Shown here in pieces: positions 9,650 to 27,480 of a stretch of 37,004 nt of DNA. A program made the translations under genes and the position numbers. Source of the stretch: Gonium pectorale (Eukaryota > Chlorophyta > Chlorophyceae > Chlamydomonadales > Volvocaceae); contig LSYV01000112.1 in assembly GCA_001584585.1 (NCBI GenBank), positions 138,477-175,480 on the forward strand, read 5' to 3'. The first letter of the stretch is position 1. Every line of letters starts with the position of its first letter. Under the pieces are notes generated by a model. That model was not told where the DNA came from, ran no database searches, and saw only the letters and a program-made list of their open reading frames with translations.

Positions 9650-11473
9650 CTACACGCCGACGCCACCGCCGCTGACGGCCGCGTCGTCGACCCGGAATAC
9701 CCGGTCCCGCGGGAACCCCGCCAGCCCGCTGCAGCCGGGGCTGAGGCAGTACGCCTGGCCGCCCTTGTACATGCAGCCCTCCACCCCCTGGATGTACAGT
9801 CGGCCGCAGCCGGGGCAGCGGTCGCACAGCGCGTGGCGCGGCACATCGCGCTCCAGCAGCGGGCACACGTTGTAGGCGTTGAGGCCGCGCCACAGGCGGT
9901 CCGAGGTGGTGGACGCGCCGCTGGAGGCGGCGGGGGCGGTGGCGCAGCCGGGGCAGACCCGCCAGTCCAGGCCGCGCGCGCATTCCCTCTCCACGCCGTG
10001 GTGGCCGCACAGCGTGTAGCGCGCGTGGGAGCGGAGGCAGAAGTCGCGGCTGAAGGTGCCGGGCCGGTAGCGCAGCTCGTTGTCGCACACTACCTCGCCG
10101 CAGCACGGCGCGCGGCCCAGCGTCTCCTCCGCGCTCGTCTTGCCGCACAGGCCGCAGCAGGCGCCGGCGGGGATGGCGTCGGGCCGCGCGGCGCTGGACG
10201 GCGTGTTGTGGCCCAGGGCGGAGCCCAGCGGGAAGCGCTCCAGCATCTGCACACGCAGGAGGGCAAGGCTGGACGGTAGGTAGGAGACCGCAAACGTTCT
10301 AGGTCTCAGCAGGTCCGGTTAGACTTCACGCCGAGGAGAATGTTCGGTTGCGGTATCTATCTTGCTTGGTAAGGCTGAGAGGCGCCGCATACCGCCCTCT
10401 GGCGATCGGTCCGTACGGCGATCGGTCCGTACGGCGATCGGTCCGTACGGCGATCGGTCTGAGACCGGCCCCTGGCTGCCACGTTGTGGTGGTTGTGGTG
10501 GTTGTGCATGTGCACTCCTGCGCACCCGGCGCCAGGCCCAACCCTACCACATAGGGCGTGCTTGTTAGGGTTGCAGGAGTCACAGGTCTGCGTTAGAGCA
10601 GCGCCAAGGGGCATGGGCAGGATGCGGATGTCGGCGGCAGTGATCTGTCACCTGCTCATCGTTGTAGAGCTTGGCGCTCAGGCCCAGGCGCCTGAAAACG
10701 GCGCATTCCTTCTTGTGAACGGGCCGGTCCTGTGCCTGGTGCTCCTGCGGCATGGTATAGGACCAGTTTAAGGCTCGGTTGCCGAAGGTAGTGGCAATAT
10801 AAAAACCAAGCTGAGCGCACACAGTGGCCATTCCTCACAGCATGCACGTGCGGTGTGTACGCGGTGTGCTGATTCGGCTGCGTGTGTGTTTGTATGTGGA
10901 GGGACATAGAGGAACAACAACGCGCATACATGCTAATGGGTTGCCGAGGCGAACGCGAGCGAGGGAGCCCCGAAGTGACCCACGGGTCGGCCCATGCAGC
11001 ACGACCCCGACACCCCGCCTTCCGCAGCAGTGGTCCCATACCCGTTGCTCGTGGTGTTGCTGCAAAACGGAACCAAAATGGGTGTGCGTACTGTGATATG
11101 ACGTACGCCCACGCTGCTGTCACCGGCCGCGCGTACACGTACGCGGCCACGCATGTCTGATATGGCTGGAGCCCAGGCCGCTGTCACCGGCCGCGGCTAC
11201 ATACTCGTACGTACACGCACGAATGGCCACGCATTTGTACGGCCTGCCTGCTGCCCGTTTCCATTCAACCCCAAGCAACACCGATGTCCCGTACAACCCG
11301 ACAAGCCACCAACACCGTCAAACGTAGGCTCCACCCGCCGGGCACCATCCGGAAAATCAAAGCCCTCATCGCACACCTTGCAGCAGTACGACACCATGGA
11401 GCACGCGGCGCACTTCCGCAGGCCCTCGCCGCGCGCCTCGCACCCGGGCAGCTCGCAGCGCTTGGGGTACCAC
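9650..11473 (-). CDS. MYND-finger / Cys-rich protein, C-terminal three exons (N-terminus absent)
   Basis: Minus-strand exons 11473-11377, 10744-10652 and 10246-9650 join in frame and encode 261 residues. The first two exons make one MYND zinc finger split by an intron: C-E-L-P-G-C, C-A-A-C, Y-C-C-K | E-H-Q, V-H-K-K-E-C. Spacing fits the MYND consensus, but the sixth ligand is His (E-H-Q) and the usual H-W is D-R. Exon 3 starts M-L-E-R-F-P-L-G-S-A and carries a second Cys/His-rich module beginning C-G-L-C-G-K-T, followed by P-C-C-G-E-V-V-C-D and R-Y-T-L-C-G-H-H, then D-W-R-V-C-P-G-C. That module occurs in other algal, plant and microbial proteins, and MYND fingers bind proline-rich partners. 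The MYND exon has an acceptor (TCCGCAG) and needs a phase-2 donor upstream, yet no upstream exon is found up to the BTB gene. Its family normally has a long helical N-terminus, like the one at 31396-34313. Confidence 0.75.
10404..10459. repeat. 16-bp tandem repeat in a MYND-gene intron
   Basis: Three full copies and one partial copy of GATCGGTCCGTACGGC lie in the intron between the second and third exons of the minus-strand MYND gene. Each unit contains the palindromes CGATCG (across the junction) and CCGTACGG. Confidence 0.95.
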
Positions 11474-12391
11474 CTGCGGACAGAGGCGGGGCAGGCGAGC
11501 GGACAGGCGGGAAGCGGAGGACGCGCGGGCCGTGCCATCCAGTGCGCTGTCATAGGTTGTCTCACTCGGCAAAAAAACAGCAGCAACGAGGCTCTGGAGA
11601 TCATCGTTTCATGGCGCCCGCCGGCACCGGCGCCTCGACACTGACCCTCATGAAAACGGTGCCTTGTCCAACATTTGGCAAGGAGGCAAATGCGATCACG
11701 CCAGTGATGCTGTCGCTGCTTTCTGGTGCTGTCGGCTGTCGGCAGCGAGGCAGCCGACCGAAATGAAGGTTCCCGCGCTCTCACGTCGCGCACCATAGGT
11801 CATGCTGCGGCGCCTGACCAGCCATGCTCCCTTCCGTCCAGCTCCCAGGATCACACGATGCACAGGCCCAGCTAACTTGCCGTGGCAGACAGCAGCAGGA
11901 GGTTCCAAGCGTATAGAGTGGCTTGCAAATGAGACAGGGCAGAATCTATTTGTGCGTGAGTTCGATTTTGCTGATTTTATATGAAAAGTGGGCATGCATA
12001 ATAGGTGGCCTCGGCCTAGGGGCATTGCAGTACGGATCAAGTGCGTGCCCCCAAACACACCCACATCGGTTACCCGACACCTTGCTTCCAGCACCTCCCC
12101 TGCAGGTTCCCTGGTCCCGCGTTGTAGCAAGGGGCGTGTACCACGCTACAACAAGTACCAAATGCCGGGCCCAGCATCTCGAGAGGCCTTTTGGAACCGC
12201 TGTTACACGCCTGGGGTCCATGCACACGACTGCGCATACATCGCATGCGACAACTATCAAGTAAGCATTCAACCCCAAAAACAGCACTCCACGTGCACGG
12301 AGAAGCGCATAGAAGGGGCGAACGCGCATTCTATGACGAGGGCTCTGATTGCCATGTACCAAGCCCGTGTCTTCTTCCTGTTGTTCCATGT

Positions 12392-12494
<103 letters not shown>

Positions 12495-12697
12495 TTCGTT
12501 ACAGTACCTACTACCCCCGACGCTGGGGGACTCGGCCTGCCACCGGGAAATTACTGCAATATGCCGTACTCCATGTGCCGTAACCATTCGCCGCAGCAAA
12601 CTGCCTCTCAACAACATGCTTCTACTAGACCACAGGACCGTTCCAGGTTACAGCTAACCTGGGGCAGGTAACTGAGATGACAATCCGCACATTCAAA

Positions 12698-12715
12698 ACA
12701 CACACACACACACAC
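12698..12715. repeat. (CA)9 microsatellite
   Basis: Short uninterrupted CA dinucleotide run. Confidence 0.9.
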
Positions 12716-13568
12716 AATACGCAAATTTTCGCGACTGCGGGCACGGGCGCACCTACTGTACAGATCAAGTGTTAAAACACTTGCAATGATAGAAACACAG
12801 AGAATACCGACCCTCAGACGCAAAGCAAGCATTTGCACATGCTCAGGCCGTCAGTCCCTGCATGCGCACAGGGTCATGAGCCCACCTGCGCACATAGTGA
12901 TGGCCGGCGAGCCTGGTAGCCCGAACGTGCAGCACTCACCATCTTCTTCCCGCTATCCATGCATGGCACAGTCTACCATCTGTACACGTTTCTCGCCACA
13001 TATAACTGGCAAAAGTAAACCCATGTTCTACAGATCTACACTCGCCTAACAAACCCACATGCATGTCCACAGCGACAAACCTTAGAACACCCGGCGACAG
13101 GTAAACGAAGCACAACGTTGCCATTATTGCGTCTCATGACCGCATTAGCTCCATGTATGCACAGTGCTCTGTCTAGTTAGCCATCCCAAAGTACGGCTGT
13201 GAAGCCGTACATGCATGCTGCACGCTACACGAATGAAGTCCATCAGGGTCAGTTCTTTCCTAGGCGAAAATCAGCAGCAAACCAAGGCCCGAGTCATCCA
13301 GACCCATGCACGACGCGCTACCGTACAGGTAGTCATACAACACACTGGTCCAGCATTAGCGTCAGGTTCAGCGGCCAATATGGCCAACCTGCAGCATGTC
13401 GGGCTATGGCCTGTGCTTTGCAAATTGAACATGTTGGCTTTCATACGTACATATGCAGACGGGGCCCCGGGCTCTTAAGGCCCCATCGTATTGCGTTAAT
13501 GGCATTGGTGCCCTTACGACGTACAATGCCCAATGCTATATGCCCAACCAGCGCCCTACGAGTTATTT

Positions 13569-13683
13569 GCCACCGCCAAACGAGCGCTCCTGGCGCCACC
13601 GCCAAAACGAGCGCTCCTGACGCTACTGCCAATGGAGCGCTCCTGGCACCACCGCCAAACGAGCGCTCCTGACGCTACGGCAA
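13569..13683. repeat. 26-bp minisatellite, 4 imperfect copies
   Basis: The core CGCCAAACGAGCGCTCCTG recurs about every 26 bp with small changes (CCAAAACGAG, CCAATGGAG). It lies just past the stop codon of the minus-strand BTB gene, so it may be transcribed in its 3' UTR. Confidence 0.9.
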
Positions 13684-13755
13684 GGTGCTGTGAGGCTAGG
13701 CTACATTGGTCCCTGCCGACGAGATACCGTAACCTCCCCAAAGCCCTTCCATCCG

Positions 13756-14811
13756 CTAGGCGTTGTCCACCGTCGCCTTTTCGACCACGTCCTTGATGAC
13801 CGCGTCCCGAGTGTGCAACCGTTGGAAGCCTCCGTGGATCACGTGCAGCGGCATAGAGGCGCCTGCGGTATTCTGGATTAGCGAAGCAGCGCCGCCCACA
13901 AGGACGACTGGCGTTCCAGGGCCCGGTCCCACGAGGATGGAGAAGTCTGCCGAGGACGCCACACTGGCGGTGACGCCCTTTCCCTCCAGCTTTATCCGCG
14001 AGGGCAGGTCGGTGAGGCAGTCGCGGACAAAGGCCTCCAGCAGCAGCTCCCGCGGCATGCACTGAAGCACGCGCGGGCTGAAGAGGCGCCGGAAGCCGAC
14101 CGCCGCCAGGACCCCGTAGCCGAGCGGCACTGTCTGCGCCTTGGCGAATCGCACGAGCACGCGCATGAGCCCCGTCATTTGCAGCCGCCCCGCCAGGAAC
14201 ATCCACCCTTCCAGGGTGCTGCAGGTGGCCTCCTCAATCATCTCCACATGGCGGGCCTCAAACTGCCTATCCGCTGGCGTGGGCATCATGATGTGAGTGT
14301 CGTCGTTGGGTATCTTCCACTCCCGCAGGCCGGACTCTGACAGCGTGTACACCCGCTCACACAACCGCAGCTTGACGGTGAAGCCATCCTCAACGTGGAT
14401 GGCCAGGCACAGGCCGGTGACCTGCCTGAGTAGCACCTCCTCGAGGTGCTGGAAGAGAGTGGAGGTGCTGTCCACCGCGTCCGCGAGCATGAGTAGGGGC
14501 CGGGCGTCGTCGATGATCCGGGGGACCTCGAAGCGGTGGGTGGAGTCAACGCGATGGTACGCGAGGTCCAGGTAGCGCTGCACCAGTTCGCCGCCGACGG
14601 GCGTCGATGAGCCCTCCGGCACCAGCTGCCGCAGGTCCCAAACCGTCGCCCCGCCGTCCGCGTTCTTGGGCAGGTTCCTGACGCAGCGGCTGAAGAGGCC
14701 GAGCACCCGCTCGTGCGCGAGCAGCGGCTCCTCGCGATCGTGCACCAGGATGCGCAGGTCGGGCTCTACATCTTCCAGAATACTATCCGAGCCCCGCTGG
14801 CGCTTAGGCAT
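13756..14811 (-). CDS. BTB/POZ-type domain protein, single exon
   Basis: An intact 351-aa frame runs from ATG (14811) to stop, starting M-P-K-R-Q-R-G-S-D-S. Residues about 16-125 fit a BTB fold: D-L-R-I-L-V-H-D, L-L-A-H-E-R-V-L-G-L-F-S-R-C, V-W-D-L-R-Q-L-V-P-E-G, then V-Q-R-Y-L-D-L-A-Y-H and P-L-L-M-L-A-D-A-V-D. BTB domains mediate dimerisation and often act as cullin-3 ubiquitin-ligase adaptors. The C-terminal 200 residues have no motif I can name; a BACK-like helical region is possible. The early region K-R-Q-R could be a weak nuclear signal. There are no introns, unlike its neighbours. A minisatellite follows the stop. The assignment to BTB rests on motif resemblance only, and no TATA box is seen. 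Confidence 0.7.
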   Translation of the reverse strand: MPKRQRGSDSILEDVEPDLRILVHDREEPLLAHERVLGLFSRCVRNLPKNADGGATVWDLRQLVPEGSSTPVGGELVQRYLDLAYHRVDSTHRFEVPRIIDDARPLLMLADAVDSTSTLFQHLEEVLLRQVTGLCLAIHVEDGFTVKLRLCERVYTLSESGLREWKIPNDDTHIMMPTPADRQFEARHVEMIEEATCSTLEGWMFLAGRLQMTGLMRVLVRFAKAQTVPLGYGVLAAVGFRRLFSPRVLQCMPRELLLEAFVRDCLTDLPSRIKLEGKGVTASVASSADFSILVGPGPGTPVVLVGGAASLIQNTAGASMPLHVIHGGFQRLHTRDAVIKDVVEKATVDNA

Positions 14812-15826
14812 AGCTGAGATTTGTTGTTGACGGTAGGGAATGAAAGCGGGGCCGCAGATGGGGAAAGAGCGGTGAACAAATGTAGCTGCTTCGCAGAATA
14901 AACCGATACCTCATAAAGGATAACTTACAGGGTTGGCGGCGAAAATGGCACGGATCCTGGATCGTCCAGCTGGATTCCAATCAGACCACACACACGCTCA
15001 AGGCTACGTGCCCAACCCTGTTAGCCTGCGGCACTTCTACTCTGGGTGATGGGAACAGAAGCTAGATTGTGCTAGCCTTGCTGCGGAAGCCGGGCGGATA
15101 GGGCGGATCGGGGCCATGGCATGCAACAGACATCATTGAGCCCGGGGCGTATCAGGACAGCGCCAAATGAATGATACCTTCGTGTGCACCACTTCCCTCT
15201 ACCGGTTGCGTTTGACGGGGTGCCGTGTCCACTACTGACGTCCGTGCCTGAGTTAGTTGTACTAGTGGGCAATTGACCCAAATCAGAACCTTTCACGGAC
15301 AACCCCACGCAGCCCAAGCTTTCCAGAGCACTTGTCCAGCATGTGCGAACCGAGTTCAACAATAGGGGGACCAATGTGAAGTCTTCGCTGTGGTCTGCGG
15401 CCTTCAGGGCCTTCTAACCCTCGAATGTAAGCGAGTATCTGCATAGCAGCCTAGGGCAGCCTCATGCGCCCTGCTTAGAGCCGGCCGATAAGGACCAGGG
15501 GTAATGCGTTATCTACCCTGAGTAGGACATGAAACGGAGTGCAAAAGGAGGGAAGCCGCCTCTGAGAACGTATGCTCGACGGCGCGGCGTTAGGTAATGC
15601 GAGCAGGCGGCCTCCCGTCTGGACAGGGTTTCACGGGCATAGTGCGTGCAATTTTTCTAAGTGGCGCGAGTGGCGACGGCTGCGACTGAGGCGGGGAGCC
15701 ACCGCGAGAGTAAGTAAGGGTTCGGGGGTAAAAGGGTTCAGTGTGTCAGGTGGTTGCGGCAACCGACTCATGACTATCTGACCGGCAGCTCTCCCGCAGC
15801 CGCAACAGACTTTTCTATCATTTAGC
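14812..15826. other. Divergent intergenic region between the BTB and GT47 genes
   Basis: No coding region is seen. The two flanking genes point away from each other, so both promoters should be in this roughly 1 kb. The only candidate element recognised is the TATA-like box at its right edge. Confidence 0.5.
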
Positions 15827-15833
15827 TATAAAT
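15827..15833 (+). promoter_or_regulatory. TATA-like box of the GT47 gene
   Basis: TATAAAT (in GCTATAAATTG) lies about 80 bp before the ATG at 15910, in a locally AT-rich stretch. That would leave a 5' UTR of roughly 50 nt. Confidence 0.5.
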
Positions 15834-15909
15834 TGCCTGCAACCAGAAATATTGACGCGACGGTTGGTCTCTGCTAGGATGTAAAGTCGGCATGCTATAG
15901 GTAGATCAA

Positions 15910-24013
<8,104 letters not shown>

Positions 24014-26260
24014 TAGCCGGAGGGTTGTGTATGTACCTGTGCGTGTGTGCGTACGTGGCGTGGCGTGGGAAGGAGGAAGAGGGAAGGGAGAAGAGGGAAG
24101 GGTGAGGAGAGAGGCGGCTTTGCGGGCGCGGGTGTGGGTGTGTGCGTGCGGCTTTGGGGAGGAAGCGTCCGGGCGGCGTTGCGCGCCGGGAAAGGACCGG
24201 CGGTGTGTCTCGGAAGTCGGAGAGAGGCGGAGGTGCGGCTGACGCGCTCGAGTGGCACTGCGTCAAATAGGAGCGCGCGTGGCGGGAGCGGATTTTGTGC
24301 CGCAGGTGTTTTGGCATGTGTGTAGTACGGTATGCCGCGCAGCGGGTTGCGAGGGGAAGCACGGACATGGCTGCCGGCGGGTGGCAGCCGAGCTGCGCAC
24401 CGGCCAACGTCACCGCCTGCGGGGCTGCCGGGCAGGAGCGGCCACATATGGCGTGCGCTCACGTTGAGGTGCATTCTGTGCGGGGAGGTCGTGGTTTCGT
24501 GAGCGCTGCAGAAGCGAAGACGGCATCCGTCCCACCCGTGCCTCGTCTCGTCTGCGTAGCGAGTGCCCGTGCTAAGTCTCGGCGGGTGTCGGAGAGCCGA
24601 GCGCGTAGGCCACGCGTCAACTCTGGTGGTAAGTCGGCGTGGCATGCAGGATGGGAGCGCCGCAGAGTGGGCAAGGCGGAACTTGTGTGAGCCTTGCATG
24701 GAGGACGGCCGGTGTGGATGGAGTACGCGGACGGCGCGCGGCGGACGCGCGTGGCGGACGCTCGGTGCGCATGAACCCTGGGCCCGCCCCTGCACATAGG
24801 TTGGAAGCAAGGGTCTCCTGGCGTCCCCGAGTATGTGTTTCAAACCTCCCTCTGCCTGCACCAGCGGCGAATGCACAGCCCTATTCCTTTTGCACACGTC
24901 GATGCTCGTGTTGGGTCGCTCCTTACGTCGCCTGTGCGTGCGGTGCCTGTGCGTGCGTGCGAGGCGCTGCATCGATGTAACTGCCTGGCGGCTGTGCCGA
25001 CCCATGGGTCAGTCCTGGCTACCCAAAGCCCCATCGCCTAGTGCGGCATAGCATCTTGCAAGCCGTCCGTGCAGCAGCGCCTGCTTCCCCTCCTCTCCAG
25101 CTGCTCCGTGCTGGGCTGTCATGCGCGGCTCCGACGCCGGCCGAACCCACTGCACTGTTGCTGAAGTCGGGCGCGCGGACGCTCTTTTCCCGTGTCCCTA
25201 ATCAGGAATGCTATCCTTTAGTCTGACCAACAAGTCCCGTACCGTGTACGGCCGCGCACGGCGGAGGTGACTGGAGTACAATGCATCTTCGTGTCATCTG
25301 CGGCGCCTTACACTCTTGCACAGGGCGTGCGCACGCTGCCGTTTGCGGCACATGCCCCCTCAGGCGCGCCTCTTCCGCAACAGGCGCCCTCTCCCCCATC
25401 CAACCATGCACGCAACACCCACCACCCAGGCCGTACACTCTGCACCAAATAGCACAGCGCCTGCCCGGTACCCGCATCGCAGGCACGCCCGGCACGTTAG
25501 CCGTACGTACCCTGGATGGGTTACGCTGCGGCAAATCTTCGCAGCACCAATGCAACGCCTTCCTGCACCCTTATAGCGACTCTAAGTCCCAGGACTCCAT
25601 GCTGTGTGTGAAGAATACAATAACGGCACGCGGCATACGAAACTCGATAAAACAAGCACAAAACCGAATGCCGCGCTCCCGGACGAGCAGCCCCGTCGTA
25701 AAACATACAGGAAATGGGGTCAACGACTCTTTGGAGACGACTCGCGAACACGGCTGTGTGTACCCCCCTGCCAACTCGCTCCCAACCTCGCCATCTAAGC
25801 GACCTGTGCGGGTCCCTTGTCAGGTCTGCAGAACCCCACCCCACTCGTACAAGCCTCATGCACCTAGGCGTTGCTCCGGAGGGCCCGCAGATCGCCATAA
25901 CAATGCCTCAAGCCTCAGGCGGCGGCAGCGGGCGGGCTCTCGTCGCCCTCTCCTGCACAAAATTAGCCACCCCTTCCCGCCACTCGCATCCTCGCAAACG
26001 CCGCTCTCAAACAGACGAATGACGCAGCTCACAGCTCATTACTCGCCAACTCAGGAACAGCTCACGTGTGTCGAGCCAAAACTTGGTTGTTGCTCCCTTC
26101 TCCAGCCCCACACCGGCTGTTCGAGGGTTTACAACATCTCTTTGTGGAGCGGACTGAAACGTCCGCGCAAAATGCCTCAAATACACTCGCCTCCCCACTC
26201 CTCTCCTCTGGCCCTCGCTTGGTACAAGTCACGCCCCAACGCTTTACTCGTGTACACTGC
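24014..26260. other. Intergenic region, 2.2 kb
   Basis: No gene is supported. It contains a purine-rich stretch at 24060-24120 in the 3' flank of the GT47 gene and one TGTAA at about 24975 that could be a distal poly(A) signal. A 327-codon plus frame (25281-26264) exists but lacks recognisable features. Confidence 0.4.
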
Positions 26261-26869
26261 TTAGTGAGGTGCACCGAAGTGGCCGAGCTCGTCCTCCCAG
26301 GGGTTGTGCTGTGTGGCGCGAAGCCGCGCCCACTGTTCCTCATGCCACTGGCTCAGGCGACGATGCTCGTTCTCAACCTCGTCGATCGACGACGAAGGGG
26401 TTACCCGGGGCACTTCGGGGCGCGACGATGAGGACTCTGAAACAACTTCGGCGGCGCGCACCTGTGGAAAACGCAAAGGTTGTTGGGCCGCATCAGCATG
26501 TCTGTGAGGATAAGACTGCCTCTGGGCTGCCTAGGCAGCAGCTGCCAAAATTATGCAAGGAAGCCTGCTTAGCCATCGCCGCCACGAAGACAGGCGGGCA
26601 CTTTCCACCTCTGCAACCGCCTATGGCATTTCAGCAAAAAAACCCACCTGGGCAATGCGCCTTCGCAAGACTGCGCTGTGCTTGGCATTCCACATGATGG
26701 TGTCTGCTGTCAAGCCGTAGTCCAAGTGGTCCCCGGGCTCGCCAGTCGCGAAAACAGCGACCCGCCGTTGAACGCGGCCGTTGCTGCAAGCCGCGGGAGT
26801 GGAGCGCGCTCCCTGCAAGCGCCGCTGCCATGAGCAGCCATGGGCTGCAGAACGAGTCATGGCCGCCAT
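26261..26869 (-). CDS. Hypothetical protein, two exons
   Basis: Minus-strand exons 26869-26648 and 26461-26261 join in phase 0 (CAG|GTGGGT donor, TTCCACAG acceptor) to give 140 aa. The first exon contains V-A-V-F-A-T-G-E-P-G-D-H-L-D-Y-G and I-M-W-N-A-K-H-S-A-V-L-R. The second has a Ser-rich patch followed by an acidic/basic helix with heptad character (I-D-E-V-E-N-E-H-R-R-L-S-Q-W-H-E-E-Q-W) and ends N-P-W-E-D-E-L-G-H-F-G. I do not recognise the family. It could be a gene fragment or a piece of a mobile element. Upstream exons are possible: an open stretch with A-N-E-L-A-Y-N-D-L-D-D lies near 27050-26960 after an acceptor-like TTCACAG. Confidence 0.42.
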
Positions 26870-27480
26870 TCTCTCGAGCGTGAAAGCGCAACGAAGCGCA
26901 AGGGCTTTTCGGTGACCTGTGCAAACAACCTAGCGCAGCAGGTGCAAATCAAGCTCAAGCAATATTTGATAGCACTGGAATGGCGTGGAGCGGTCGCTGG
27001 TCCCAACGAGCGGCGTTCGTGGCCGCGTCGTCCAAATCGTTGTACGCGAGTTCGTTGGCTGTGAAACATTTCACCGTTTCAGCGCTCCAAGACAGCTGCT
27101 CGGAACGGCTACTAGCATGCAATATATCAAGCTGGTGGCTGAGGTGATCGAGCTGCTACAGAGTAACCTGCCCAGGAACGCTTGTCGCTGTGCACGACGA
27201 CATGCTTGTTAAATAGTGCGACATCATAAGCGTTTGGTGCCCAAATCTCGTTTGCCGCCAAAAGGAGCCATCGCTCCTTCCCAACCTTGCTGGAAAACGC
27301 CTACCCATTGTTCACTGCCATTGCATTAATGGCGCACATCTGAATTGCCAACGCACGAGCCAAGGAGCGTTCCGCGACCAGGGTGACTCTCTCCATCCAG
27401 GCAGCCAGGGGCAGGGGCAGGGGCGCAGCGTCCACAGCCTCGGCCACTCCGGGAGGAGGGGGCACGGAAGCCGCCCCGAT
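26870..27480. other. Region before the DGAT2 gene, no gene assigned
   Basis: It may hold a weak upstream exon of the minus-strand hypothetical gene near 26960-27050 and the 5' region of DGAT2. No TATA box or other element recognised. Confidence 0.35.

Noticed and set aside
9207..10148. 313-codon minus frame overlapping the MYND gene
   Set aside because: It is in a different frame from the Cys/His-rich exon and is a shadow of it.
13556..14206. 216-codon minus frame inside the BTB gene
   Set aside because: Alternative frame of the intact BTB reading frame, Arg/Ala/Gly-rich.
25281..26264. 327-codon open frame on plus
   Set aside because: No domain, no splice support, composition like translated noncoding DNA, and it only touches the better-supported minus-strand gene at its end.
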